Below are positions 16,349 through 24,451 of a stretch of DNA of 64,000 nt, piece after piece. The stretch is from JBPOHE01 sp052035915 (GTDB taxonomy: Bacteria; Pseudomonadota; Gammaproteobacteria; Chromatiales; Chromatiaceae). Within the stretch, counting starts at the first letter, position 1; every line of letters begins with the position of its first letter. The notes beneath the pieces were generated by a model that was not told the DNA's origin, did not search any database, and was given only the letters and a program-made list of their open reading frames with translations. The position numbers and the translations under genes are program-made. Location: contig JBPOHE010000088.1 of the NCBI GenBank assembly GCA_052035915.1, positions 12,611 to 76,610 on the forward strand, written 5' to 3'.

Positions 16349-17017
16349 CTATACATTTCCATCCTTCCCCATTTCGAGGATCTTGCGGGCGGTTTCCCGA
16401 TCCAGGAACCGCCGGGGTGAAGGGATCAAGGCCGGGACCCGCTGTCGATACACCTCGTAGGCCCGGCCGTGATAGCGCAGCAGCTTGCGCTCTTCGAGAC
16501 GCGAGCCGAGCAGGAAGTAGACCGAAATCACCAGATTGCTCAGCAGCATGGCGGCGTTCAGATCGCGGCTCCAGAGGATCACCAGTCCGAGGCTGTACCA
16601 GGGGTGACGGACGAATCTGTGCAGAGGGGAAATCCGCAAATGCTCCTGATCCTCGATCCGGCCTTCCCGCTCCCGCCACTGTCTGAGGCCCAGGAACTCC
16701 GCCGTATCGTAGTAGCGTAGCGACCAGATGAAACCCGCAACGGCGGTCAGCGTCAGGCCATGGGCCAGCCAGACCCAGGCCCCGTGCCAAACCAACAGGG
16801 GTGGGCCCCGATAAGAGAAACTCAGGTACAGGGGGGGAAACAAGAAGAGCAGGGCCAGGAGGTTGAACCCCAACCGATAGACCGGCATCCAGCGGGGGGC
16901 GTGATCCACGACCCATTGTTTGGCGCCTACCGAGGCCAGGGCCGAATGGATGAGACCATAGCCGGACCAGGCCAGAAAGATCAGGAAAAGCTGAACAAGG
17001 CTGTCGGTTTCCATCAT
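16349..17017 (-). CDS. NnrU/ICMT-like membrane methyltransferase-family protein
   Basis: A 222-residue integral membrane protein with about six helices. The C-terminal third has the motif pattern of isoprenylcysteine carboxyl methyltransferase/PEMT-type enzymes: FVRHPWYSLGLVILW, then LGSRLEERKLLRYHGRAYEVYRQRVPALIP. These residues bind S-adenosylmethionine in characterised relatives. NnrU proteins share this architecture, so the substrate is uncertain. It is upstream of apaG but about 190 bp away and probably a separate unit. Two adjacent ATGs are possible starts. Confidence 0.7.
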   Translation of the reverse strand: MMETDSLVQLFLIFLAWSGYGLIHSALASVGAKQWVVDHAPRWMPVYRLGFNLLALLFLFPPLYLSFSYRGPPLLVWHGAWVWLAHGLTLTAVAGFIWSLRYYDTAEFLGLRQWREREGRIEDQEHLRISPLHRFVRHPWYSLGLVILWSRDLNAAMLLSNLVISVYFLLGSRLEERKLLRYHGRAYEVYRQRVPALIPSPRRFLDRETARKILEMGKDGNV

Positions 17018-17203
17018 CGGGGTCTGATCAAGGTTGCGAGACGGGAGGGTTGCATGCTCTATCTTGGTGCCATCCAGCGCACCAAGTCAGCCCGCTAGCG
17101 GGACATCAGGCCGCCCCGGAGCAGGGTTTGTCGCTGATATGGGGGTTGGGAAACAGGGTCGCAACCGATGCCGGAGATGGCAAGTAATTTGCTTATATTG
17201 TTA

Positions 17204-17317
17204 CCGAGCACCGGGCAACCGCTCGCCTGAGCTCAGGGGGCTCCGCTTTGGGGGCTCCCAACCAGCCATTGCTTGAAGAGAATGCCACTCGCCCCGCGAA
17301 AAGCGGGGCATTTTTTT
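17204..17317 (+). ncRNA. Candidate small RNA
   Basis: A TATATT box at 17194-17199 precedes a segment of about 110 bases that contains no protein-coding frame but has several self-complementary blocks: GAGC…GCTC, CCTGAGCTCAGG, and a duplicated GGGGGCTCC. It ends in a textbook intrinsic terminator on the plus strand. The flanking genes both read on the minus strand, so the terminator does not belong to either of them. I recognise no known RNA family. The remainder of the 17018-17366 gap shows nothing else. Confidence 0.4.
17291..17317 (+). terminator. Intrinsic terminator of the candidate sRNA
   Basis: GCCCCGC, loop GAAAA, GCGGGGC, then A and seven T. This is a strong rho-independent terminator reading rightwards. 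Confidence 0.8.
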
Positions 17318-17366
17318 GGGCGAAGTCGCCCGGGGCGGAAGCTGCGACCCGGGCCGGGGGATCTGA

Positions 17367-18278
17367 TCAGGCGGTGAATTTACCGCTGTTGAGACGCTGG
17401 GCGTCCATCATCTCGATCTCGCGGGCACCGGAGACCACCACATCCGGATCCGGCACGAAATCCAAGCCAGGATCGCGACGGGCATAGGGGACGAAGTTCA
17501 GGATCACCTTCATGGCGTTCAGTCGGGCCAGGTGCTTGTTGTCCGAACGGATGATGGTCCAGGGGGCATGAGTGGTGTGGGTACGTTTGAGCATGGCGTA
17601 CTTCATGTTGGTGAACTCATCCCAGCGCTCCTGGGCCTGGGCGTCCACTTCCGACAACTTCCATTGCCGTAAGGCGTCATTGCGACGCCGCTCGAATCGG
17701 CGCGACTGCTCGTCCTTGCTCACCGAGAAATAGAGCTTGACCAGGATGGTACCCTGGCGCACCAGATCCTTCTCGAAGCCGACCACGCCTTGCATGAAGT
17801 TTTCGTACTCGAGCTGGGTGCAGAAGCCGAATACCGGCTCGACCATGGCCCGGTTGTACCAGCTTCGATCGAACATCACCACCTCGCCACCGCGGGGGAA
17901 CTGGGCGACATACTTTTGGAAGAACCACTGGGTGCGCTGCTCGTCGGTGGGTTTACCGAGCGCCACGACCCGATAGTGCTTGACGTTCATGTAACGGGTG
18001 ACGCGACGGATGGTGCCGCCCTTGCCAGCGGCGTCACGACCCTCGAAGACGATGATCATGCGGCGACGGGTCTCTTCGAGATGCTGTTGCATCCGAATCA
18101 ATTCGGCCTGGTAGGGCTTGAGTTCTTCTTCTTCACGATAGACGGCCAGGGCCTTTCTTTTGTCGGCGCGCAACCTCTGATTGTCCTGGGAGAGGTGGGT
18201 AAACTCCCGCAGAAGCTCATCCGTGCGCAGGTTCTGTCCGTTGAATTCAAGAAATTCGGGATTTTGCATATCGGTCAT
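17367..18278 (-). CDS. ppk2: Polyphosphate kinase 2
   Basis: A 303-residue PPK2 enzyme, transferring phosphate between polyphosphate and nucleoside diphosphates. The P-loop is in IIVFEGRDAAGKGGTIRRVT (about residues 77-92), followed by the lid and acidic motifs VVMFDRSWYNRAMVEPVFGF and KLYFSVSKDEQSRRFERR. Length and motif order fit one-domain PPK2 (class I type). It is monocistronic on the minus strand, in line with a storage/stress role. Confidence 0.93.
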   Translation of the reverse strand: MTDMQNPEFLEFNGQNLRTDELLREFTHLSQDNQRLRADKRKALAVYREEEELKPYQAELIRMQQHLEETRRRMIIVFEGRDAAGKGGTIRRVTRYMNVKHYRVVALGKPTDEQRTQWFFQKYVAQFPRGGEVVMFDRSWYNRAMVEPVFGFCTQLEYENFMQGVVGFEKDLVRQGTILVKLYFSVSKDEQSRRFERRRNDALRQWKLSEVDAQAQERWDEFTNMKYAMLKRTHTTHAPWTIIRSDNKHLARLNAMKVILNFVPYARRDPGLDFVPDPDVVVSGAREIEMMDAQRLNSGKFTA

Positions 18279-18403
18279 CGCTGCAGCTCCAGCTTGGTGG
18301 GTTAGTTATCGAGTCCGGGTTCCCATTGTAAAGATTGGCCTGGAGTTGTGAATTCATTTCCTCTGCCGTCAATGAATTAGATGATGCGGATCAATTTCTT
18401 TCC

Positions 18404-18967
18404 CTAGGGAGCACGGTTCAGATAGACCTTGCGTGCCAATTGCAGCAGTTTGGAACTGATGTCCAAGCCGTTCCGGCGGGCGGCCTCCAGATTGATCTCG
18501 AAACCGAGCCGCTCTTTATCTTGAACCAACTCGATGATACCGCCGCCGAGGGCGAAACCCTGGTGGTCGGATACGCTGAGGATAGGCCGACCTTTGAAGG
18601 AGGTGACCAGGCTGACCACCTCGTCGGTGCTGTCGCCGGCGATGAAGAGAATCTGGCAGCCCTGCGCTTCGGCGATGGAGGCGGCGCGCAGGACGCGGAT
18701 GTGCCGATCCGCGGCCTTTCTACCGGCGAGGGCTTCGAGATGGACACCGAAGGGGTCCCGGCCCAGCACGCAGATGAAAAAATCCCGTTCCGCTTGTTCC
18801 TGGGGCCAGGCGACAAACCTGGAGAAGTTGAACAGAAAGGCGGCCTTGAGTTCGTATTCCGCCCGTGAGCCCGCTTCTCCGGAAAAGGCCGTTGCGTTCA
18901 GCGCCAGGCACAGCCCAAGCAACAACAGAGGTTGAATGACACTGGGGTAGCGAACGCAGGGGCCCAA
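18404..18967 (-). CDS. YfiR-like periplasmic protein (DUF4154)
   Basis: A 187-residue secreted protein with a signal peptide (LLLLGLCLALNATAFSG), followed by the DUF4154/YfiR core: EYELKAAFLFNFSRFVAWP, FFICVLGRDPFG, ILFIAGDS and GRPILSVSDHQGFALGGGIIEL, and a C-terminus with INLEAARRNGLDISSKLLQLA. YfiR represses a membrane diguanylate cyclase in Pseudomonas; many relatives sit beside TonB receptors, as here, with the receptor gene diverging. No diguanylate cyclase is present in the window. The start appears to be TTG, with AGGA nine bases upstream. Confidence 0.82.
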   Translation of the reverse strand: MGPCVRYPSVIQPLLLLGLCLALNATAFSGEAGSRAEYELKAAFLFNFSRFVAWPQEQAERDFFICVLGRDPFGVHLEALAGRKAADRHIRVLRAASIAEAQGCQILFIAGDSTDEVVSLVTSFKGRPILSVSDHQGFALGGGIIELVQDKERLGFEINLEAARRNGLDISSKLLQLARKVYLNRAP

Positions 18968-19183
18968 ACCATTTTTCCTTTTCTCGGTAGGGGCAAGGAC
19001 ACAACCCGGAAAAAAACCGGGAGTCAGCGATCAAGCTTATAATAAATATCCACTCAACAGGTTAGAGTTGAAGAATTTTTATCATTGTAGGAGGCGAGAT
19101 CCACCTTCTCTTCCCGCCTGTACTTGGTGGAATGCCGTGGCAGGAACAGGGGGAAGGTAGACCGGGCTCCTCTGGGCGGGGAA

Positions 19184-21298
19184 ATGTTTAGACTCGCTAA
19201 TGGTTTCGCTCATTCGACCGCGGCCGATCCCGCTTCGCGAGCGGGTTTCGCCGGGCGATCCTCGGCTGTGGGAAGCCGGCTCGGACGCCTGCTTTTCCTC
19301 GGCGCCATCGCCCTGATGGGCGTGGCCGAGGTGGCGAGGTCGGAAAAGGCGGAGGCCGACCTGCTGGCCCTGGATATCGAGGATCTGCTGTTGCTAGAGG
19401 TCAGCACCAGCTCGAAAATCTCCGAAAAGATCGTCGATGCTCCGGCTACGGTCACCGTAGTGACGGCCGAGGATATCCGCGCCTACGGCTACCGTACCCT
19501 GGGGGAGATACTGCGTTCGATCCCCGGCCTGCATCTGAGCTACGATCGCAGCTATCAGTATCTGGGCGTGCGCGGGTTCAATTTCCGCGACTTCAATCAG
19601 CGGATACTGGTATTGCTGGATGGCCAACGCCTGAACGAGAACATGTTCAGTCAGGGCTTTATCGAGGGCATGTTGCCGGTGGAGCCAGAGCTGATCGAAC
19701 GGGTGGAGTTCGTCGCCGGACCCGGTTCCTCGATCTACGGCAATAACGCCCTGCTTGGCGTGGTCAATGTCATCACCAAGGGCTATGCCGCCGCTTCCGC
19801 CGCCGAGGCTATCGCCGATGTCGGCAGTGAGAGGGCCAGTCGAGGACTGGTTCGACTCGATGCCCACATCAACCAGGAGGCGGATATGTTGGTTTCTGCC
19901 TCCCATGCCGAGCGAAGGGGAGGGGATTTGCGTTTTCCCGAGCATGGTGAAGGAGCCCAGGGTATAGCCCGTGATCTCGATGCGGAACGTATCTCCAAGT
20001 TTTTCGGCAAGGCGAGGTACGGGGATCTTGCCCTGCATCTCGGGGCCAGCAAACGGGAAAAGGAGGTACCCACGGCCCCCTACGAGACCCTGTTCAATGA
20101 TCCGGGCGCCCAACTCTCGGATCAGGAACTCCTGTTCAGCCTGGGCCATAGTGGAAAGACGACGGACAAGCTGAAACACGCCTTCCACTTCACCTTCGGC
20201 GATTATGCCTTTCTCAACGACTACCGCTATCTGTCGGACCCAGGCACCCTCAATCACGACGCCGTCGAGGGGAAATGGCTGGGGACCGATCTGCTCTTCG
20301 ACTATCTCGGCTTTGAGCGGCAAAGAATCGTCGCCGGGATCGACGCCCAGTGGGACATCCGTCAGCACTACAAAAACTACGATGCGACTCCGAGTCCGTT
20401 CCTGTGGTACAGGCAGCAGGGGGATTCCATGCGCTGGGGCCTCTATCTGCACGACGAGATCAGTCCGACTCCAAACCTGATGTTCCATGTCGGCGGACGT
20501 TGGGATCATTACCGCTCTGATGGACGATTGACCGATGAAAGCTCAGGAGTGCGGGGACGCTTCTCGAACTCGGACCAGGTGTTCAATCCCCGTCTGGCGG
20601 CCATCTACAAGCCGCATCCCCGACTGGTGCTGAAGCTGCTCTACAACTCCGCCTTCCGGGCACCGGATGCCACCGAGATCGGCTATGTCATCCCGCCGCG
20701 GGTGATCGTCGCCGATCTGGGCCCGGAACGCATCAAATCAACCGAACTGGCGGCGGAATATTTCCCCTCGACCGCCCTCAAGCTGACGACGCGAGGGTTC
20801 TACACCAGATTCGATGCGGCCATCATTCTGGACCCGCTGGATCCCGCTCGTACCATCAATGGCGGCGAGTATCTTTCTCGCGGCATCGAGACCGCTGTGG
20901 AATGGCAGTCCGCCCGACGCCAGCGGTTGCGGGCGAGCCTGACCCTGCAGCATGTTACCGATGAGAATACCGGGGCCACCCTGGAGGACGCGCCGCGCTA
21001 CCTGGCCAAGTTCAACTACACCCTGCCCTTGTGGGAAAGCCCCTGGCGCCTCGGCCTGGAGGCACAGCTCGTCGGGCCTCGCGATACACCGGAGGGGGGC
21101 GAGGTCGGCGCCTACCCACTGGTGAACCTCACCCTGACCTCGATGAATCTGTGGAAAAATCTGGATCTTTCCGCATCTTGCTATAACCTGCTGGACAAGA
21201 ACTATGCCGATCCCGCCCGCGCCGCCCAACTTCCCATCACCAGCATCCCCCAGGACGGACGTTCGTTCCGCCTGCTGTTGAAATACAGCTTTTTCTAA
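19184..21298 (+). CDS. TonB-dependent outer-membrane receptor
   Basis: A 704-residue outer-membrane receptor. A signal peptide (GRLLFLGAIALMGVAEVARS) is followed by a plug domain (about 55-180) with IVDAPATVTVVTAEDIRAYGYRTLGEILRSIPGL and VLLDGQRLNENMF, then a beta-barrel (about 220-704) ending in Phe (LLLKYSFF), as required for barrel assembly. The substrate is not evident; no riboswitch or iron-box sequence was recognised upstream. I chose ATG 19184 because it lies close before the signal peptide; an in-frame ATG 60 bases earlier exists. It diverges from the YfiR-like gene. Confidence 0.88.
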   Translation: MFRLANGFAHSTAADPASRAGFAGRSSAVGSRLGRLLFLGAIALMGVAEVARSEKAEADLLALDIEDLLLLEVSTSSKISEKIVDAPATVTVVTAEDIRAYGYRTLGEILRSIPGLHLSYDRSYQYLGVRGFNFRDFNQRILVLLDGQRLNENMFSQGFIEGMLPVEPELIERVEFVAGPGSSIYGNNALLGVVNVITKGYAAASAAEAIADVGSERASRGLVRLDAHINQEADMLVSASHAERRGGDLRFPEHGEGAQGIARDLDAERISKFFGKARYGDLALHLGASKREKEVPTAPYETLFNDPGAQLSDQELLFSLGHSGKTTDKLKHAFHFTFGDYAFLNDYRYLSDPGTLNHDAVEGKWLGTDLLFDYLGFERQRIVAGIDAQWDIRQHYKNYDATPSPFLWYRQQGDSMRWGLYLHDEISPTPNLMFHVGGRWDHYRSDGRLTDESSGVRGRFSNSDQVFNPRLAAIYKPHPRLVLKLLYNSAFRAPDATEIGYVIPPRVIVADLGPERIKSTELAAEYFPSTALKLTTRGFYTRFDAAIILDPLDPARTINGGEYLSRGIETAVEWQSARRQRLRASLTLQHVTDENTGATLEDAPRYLAKFNYTLPLWESPWRLGLEAQLVGPRDTPEGGEVGAYPLVNLTLTSMNLWKNLDLSASCYNLLDKNYADPARAAQLPITSIPQDGRSFRLLLKYSFF

Positions 21299-21479
21299 GA
21301 AGCTGTTTGGAAAGTCTCGTTACAGCCTCCACGCCTCGGGGCCAAGGTCTGTGCCTGCGATTATCGTTCTTACAGAGAGAACAATCCAGGCTTTTAATCT
21401 TAGTTTATTGCTAATAGGAGAACAAAAATCGGGCCTTTTCGCTCGATGCCCGGGAGGCGAGGGTTTCCAAACAGCTTCT
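21298..21479. repeat. Double-palindrome repeat copy 4 inside a 16-bp inverted repeat
   Basis: Copy 4 of the repeat family occupies about 21335-21454, with inner stems CGTTCTtacagaGAGAACAAT and the degraded TTATTGCTaataGGAGAACAA. It is framed by perfect 16-bp inverted arms: AGAAGCTGTTTGGAAA at 21298-21313, abutting the receptor stop codon, and TTTCCAAACAGCTTCT at 21464-21479. Confidence 0.75.
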
Positions 21480-21488
21480 AAACACATA

Positions 21489-21610
21489 CGCTCTTCCTGC
21501 GTTTCGGACAGCTTGATCAAAAGGGGGGAGGGGAAAGCAAGATAAAACAATCGGTTACACAATGCGTCCAGGGTCGCGAGGGGCGAACCGTCCGAAACGC
21601 AGGAAGAGCC
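21489..21610. mobile_element. Candidate 122-bp MITE with 8-bp target duplication
   Basis: Perfect 20-bp terminal inverted repeats, GCTCTTCCTGCGTTTCGGAC at 21490-21509 and its complement at 21590-21609, enclose about 80 bases with no coding capacity. The 8-mer AACACATA occurs directly outside each end (21481-21488 and 21611-21618), as expected for a target-site duplication. No transposase is inside, so it would be a non-autonomous element. The remaining interval to 21854 shows only an apparent leader for the ftsH-like gene. Confidence 0.65.
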
Positions 21611-21854
21611 AACACATATTGGCTAAGGTACCTCGCTAATCCGATCAGATGATCGAAACCCAGGACCATACATGCTGAACCGCCCGGGCCTTGCCTCCCA
21701 CCGCTCCAGCGGAGCCATTCCGACCTTGGCAATCTTCGGTCTCGTCCCCACAAAGATGGTAGTGTATCCACCCTCTGGGCGAGAGAACGGCGTCCGTCGT
21801 GCCTTCGCTGACGGGTTGCAACCGGGCCGAACCGGCCAATGTGGAGGTAAGTGT

Positions 21855-23759
21855 ATGAGTTCCCTCAGACTTGGTTTTGTTCTGGGGTTTGTTTTGGCCC
21901 TGGTGCTCCTAGCCGTGTTGCTGGGCGGTGATCACGGAAGCGACCGCAACACCGGAAGCATCAACTATTCTCAATTCATTGAGGAAGTCCAACGGCAGGA
22001 GGTTGTTCAGGTTTTCATCGACGAAGATCTCATTCGTGGGCGGCGGCAAGATGGTTCCTACTTTGTCACCTTGGACCCCGGAGATCCCGAGCTGATAGCC
22101 GACCTGCTCCAATACGATGTGCTGATCAACGTCAAACCGCCGGAAAAACCCAGTATCCTGCTCAGTATCCTGGCCTCCTGGCTCCCCTTCATGATCCTGA
22201 TCGGTGTCTGGTTCTGGTTCATGCGCCGGGGTCTCGACGGAGGGAACCCGAAAGGGCTCTTTTCTTTCGGCAAGAGTCGGGCCCGGCATCACGCCGAAGG
22301 GGAGGTGAAGGTCACCTTTGCCGATGTGGCCGGGGTGGATGAAGCCAAGGAGGAGGTCGGTGAGTTGGTCGAGTTTCTGCGCAACCCCGACAAGTTCCGC
22401 CAACTCGGCGGGCGCATCCCCCGTGGGGTGCTGATGGTGGGCCCGCCGGGGACGGGGAAGACCCTGCTTTCCCGGGCCATTGCCGGCGAGGCCAGGGTGC
22501 CCTTTTTCAGCATCTCGGGTTCGGATTTTGTCGAGATGTTCGTCGGCGTGGGGGCTTCCCGGGTGCGGGATCTCTTCGAACAGGCGAAAAAGCAGGCCCC
22601 CTGCATCATCTTCATCGACGAACTCGACGCCGTGGGCCGACGGCGGGGCGCCGGTCTCGGCGGGGGACATGATGAGCGCGAGCAGACTCTGAATCAGTTG
22701 CTGGTCGAGATGGACGGTTTCGAGGGCAAGGAGGGCATCATCGTCATCGCCGCCACCAACCGGCCGGATGTCCTGGACCCGGCCCTGCTGCGTCCTGGGC
22801 GTTTCGATCGCCAGGTGGTGGTCGGCCTGCCGGATATTCTCGGACGGGAACAGATTCTGCGGTTGCACATGCGGGCGCTGCCGGTGGCGGTGGACGTCGA
22901 ACCCCGGGTCATCGCCCGGGGAACGCCGGGATTTTCCGGGGCGGATCTGGCCAATCTGGTCAACGAGGCCGCGCTTCTCACCGCCCGACAGAATTTGCAC
23001 CAGGTGTCGATGGAGATGTTCGAGCGGGCCAAGGACAAGGTCCTGATGGGGGCCGAGCGCCGCAGCCTGGTGATGAGCGAGGAGATGAAGCGCCTCACGG
23101 CCTATCATGAGGCCGGCCACGCCATTCTGGGCTTTCTTGTTCCGGAGCAAGACCCGGTGCACAAGGTCAGCATCATCCCCCGGGGGCGCGCCCTGGGTCT
23201 GACGCTCTTTCTGCCGGAGCAGGATCGTTACAGTTCCAGCCGCCGTCGCATCGAAAGCCAGATCACCTGCCTGTTCGGCGGGAGGTTGGCGGAGACCCTG
23301 ATCTTTGGACCCGATGCGGTCACCACCGGCGCCCAAAACGATATCCAGCGTGCCACCAGCCTGGCCCGGGGGATGGTGACCAAGTGGGGTCTTTCGGACA
23401 ACCTGGGTCCCATGGCCTATGAAGACGAAGACGAGGAGATCTTTCTCGGTGGCGCGGTGACCCGTCATCGGGCCCAATCCAAGGCGACCGAAGAGTCGAT
23501 CGACCGCGAAGTGCGGGCCATCATCGATCGTAACTACAATCGGGCCCAACAGCTATTGATGGCGCATATGGATACCCTGCACAAACTGGCGGCCGCGCTG
23601 CTCGCCCATGAGACCCTCAACTGGGAGCAAATTAAAGCTATCCTCGAAGGCCGCTGGGATGGGCGCGGCAACGAGTCGGGATCGCCTCCCCCCAGCGCCA
23701 AGCCGACACCACCGGCCAACCCTCCGGCGGGTCTGAAAATCCCGCCCGTCGGCGTTTGA
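21855..23759 (+). CDS. ftsH: ATP-dependent zinc metalloprotease FtsH (paralogue)
   Basis: A 634-residue membrane AAA protease. An N-terminal helix (about 7-25), a small periplasmic domain and a second helix (about 107-123, LPFMILIGVWFWFM) precede the AAA module. The Walker A GPPGTGKT is at 196-203, Walker B is IIFIDELDAVG, and the SRH has ATNRPDVLDPALLRPGRFDRQ. The zinc motif HEAGH is at 418-422, with the third ligand Asp in GAQNDIQRAT near 496. The Pro-rich tail (SPPPSAKPTPPANPPAG) and lack of the rrmJ/folP neighbourhood suggest a second FtsH copy. A GGAGG precedes the ATG. Confidence 0.92.
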   Translation: MSSLRLGFVLGFVLALVLLAVLLGGDHGSDRNTGSINYSQFIEEVQRQEVVQVFIDEDLIRGRRQDGSYFVTLDPGDPELIADLLQYDVLINVKPPEKPSILLSILASWLPFMILIGVWFWFMRRGLDGGNPKGLFSFGKSRARHHAEGEVKVTFADVAGVDEAKEEVGELVEFLRNPDKFRQLGGRIPRGVLMVGPPGTGKTLLSRAIAGEARVPFFSISGSDFVEMFVGVGASRVRDLFEQAKKQAPCIIFIDELDAVGRRRGAGLGGGHDEREQTLNQLLVEMDGFEGKEGIIVIAATNRPDVLDPALLRPGRFDRQVVVGLPDILGREQILRLHMRALPVAVDVEPRVIARGTPGFSGADLANLVNEAALLTARQNLHQVSMEMFERAKDKVLMGAERRSLVMSEEMKRLTAYHEAGHAILGFLVPEQDPVHKVSIIPRGRALGLTLFLPEQDRYSSSRRRIESQITCLFGGRLAETLIFGPDAVTTGAQNDIQRATSLARGMVTKWGLSDNLGPMAYEDEDEEIFLGGAVTRHRAQSKATEESIDREVRAIIDRNYNRAQQLLMAHMDTLHKLAAALLAHETLNWEQIKAILEGRWDGRGNESGSPPPSAKPTPPANPPAGLKIPPVGV

Positions 23760-24229
23760 GCGGTCGGGCAGCGGATCCGGAGTCTGTTTTGGGGCCGGTT
23801 TGGCGACAGCTTTGTCTGGCGATTCTGGCGGTCTGGTCCTGGCTGTGCCTTCCGGGTCCTGTTCCGATCGGCTCGGCTGAGGCCGCTCCCGGTCTCCATC
23901 CCGGCGATCCCCGGGCCGGTGCGGGGAGATGGTATGATGAGCATGGCCGTTACCTGGGAAAAAAGGAGGACAGCGGGCGTTTCTATGACCAGCAGGGGAA
24001 GTATCAAGGGAAAGAGGATGATTCGGGCCGGGAGTACGATGCCCAGGGGCGCTATCTCGGACGTCGCGATGAACAGGGTCGCCGCTACGACCCTCAGGGA
24101 CGCTACCTGGGTCAGACGGATGCCTCCGGCCGCCGCTACGATGCCCAGGGACGCTATCTCGGCAGGATGGACGAACAAGGCCGCCTGTACGATGCCCAGG
24201 GGAGATACGAAGGTCGGCTGGAACCCTGA
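23756..24229 (+). CDS. Secreted protein of six 17-residue GRxYDxQGRYLG repeats
   Basis: A 157-residue protein with a hydrophobic signal (about 18-43, ending SAEAA) followed by six tandem 17-residue units. Each has the form GR[WFERL]YD[EQAP][HQ]G[RK]Y[LQE]G, then a charged or polar connector. The regular aromatic/glycine pattern suggests a short-beta-hairpin repeat, perhaps a small solenoid in the periplasm or at the surface. Translation seems to start at a TTG that overlaps the ftsH stop, so the two are probably translationally coupled; the protein could be a substrate or partner of this FtsH. I know no named family. Confidence 0.75.
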   Translation: MSGRAADPESVLGPVWRQLCLAILAVWSWLCLPGPVPIGSAEAAPGLHPGDPRAGAGRWYDEHGRYLGKKEDSGRFYDQQGKYQGKEDDSGREYDAQGRYLGRRDEQGRRYDPQGRYLGQTDASGRRYDAQGRYLGRMDEQGRLYDAQGRYEGRLEP

Positions 24230-24451
24230 TCACATCCCTTCTTCAACCTTCTTGCCACGACTTTCCAAAACCACCCAAAATGCGGCTCGAAGTTGGCGGC
24301 AACCGACGCCACCGTTGCCAAAGTTCACGTTGCGGTGATACTCATACCCATCCAGCAACATCACCTCCTCCGAAGTGACGAGGAGGCGGTCGAGATTCTT
24401 GGCGTTGAATAGGAGAGTCCTTTCGACTCAAACCCCTGAGGCGGATCAAGC

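Noticed and set aside
19038..19043. TATAAT box upstream of the TonB receptor
   Set aside because: A perfect -10 hexamer, but no acceptable -35 at the right distance, so I did not call a promoter.
21909..23549. 546-residue minus-strand open frame opposite ftsH
   Set aside because: Antisense shadow; ftsH motifs (GPPGTGKT, HEAGH) are unambiguous on the plus strand.
24234..24425. Minus-strand frame with protein-like sequence (NLDRLLVTSEEVMLLDGYEYHR…)
   Set aside because: It looks like plausible protein but has no start codon after the upstream stop except an internal ATG, no ribosome site and no family; possibly a gene fragment, but not supportable.
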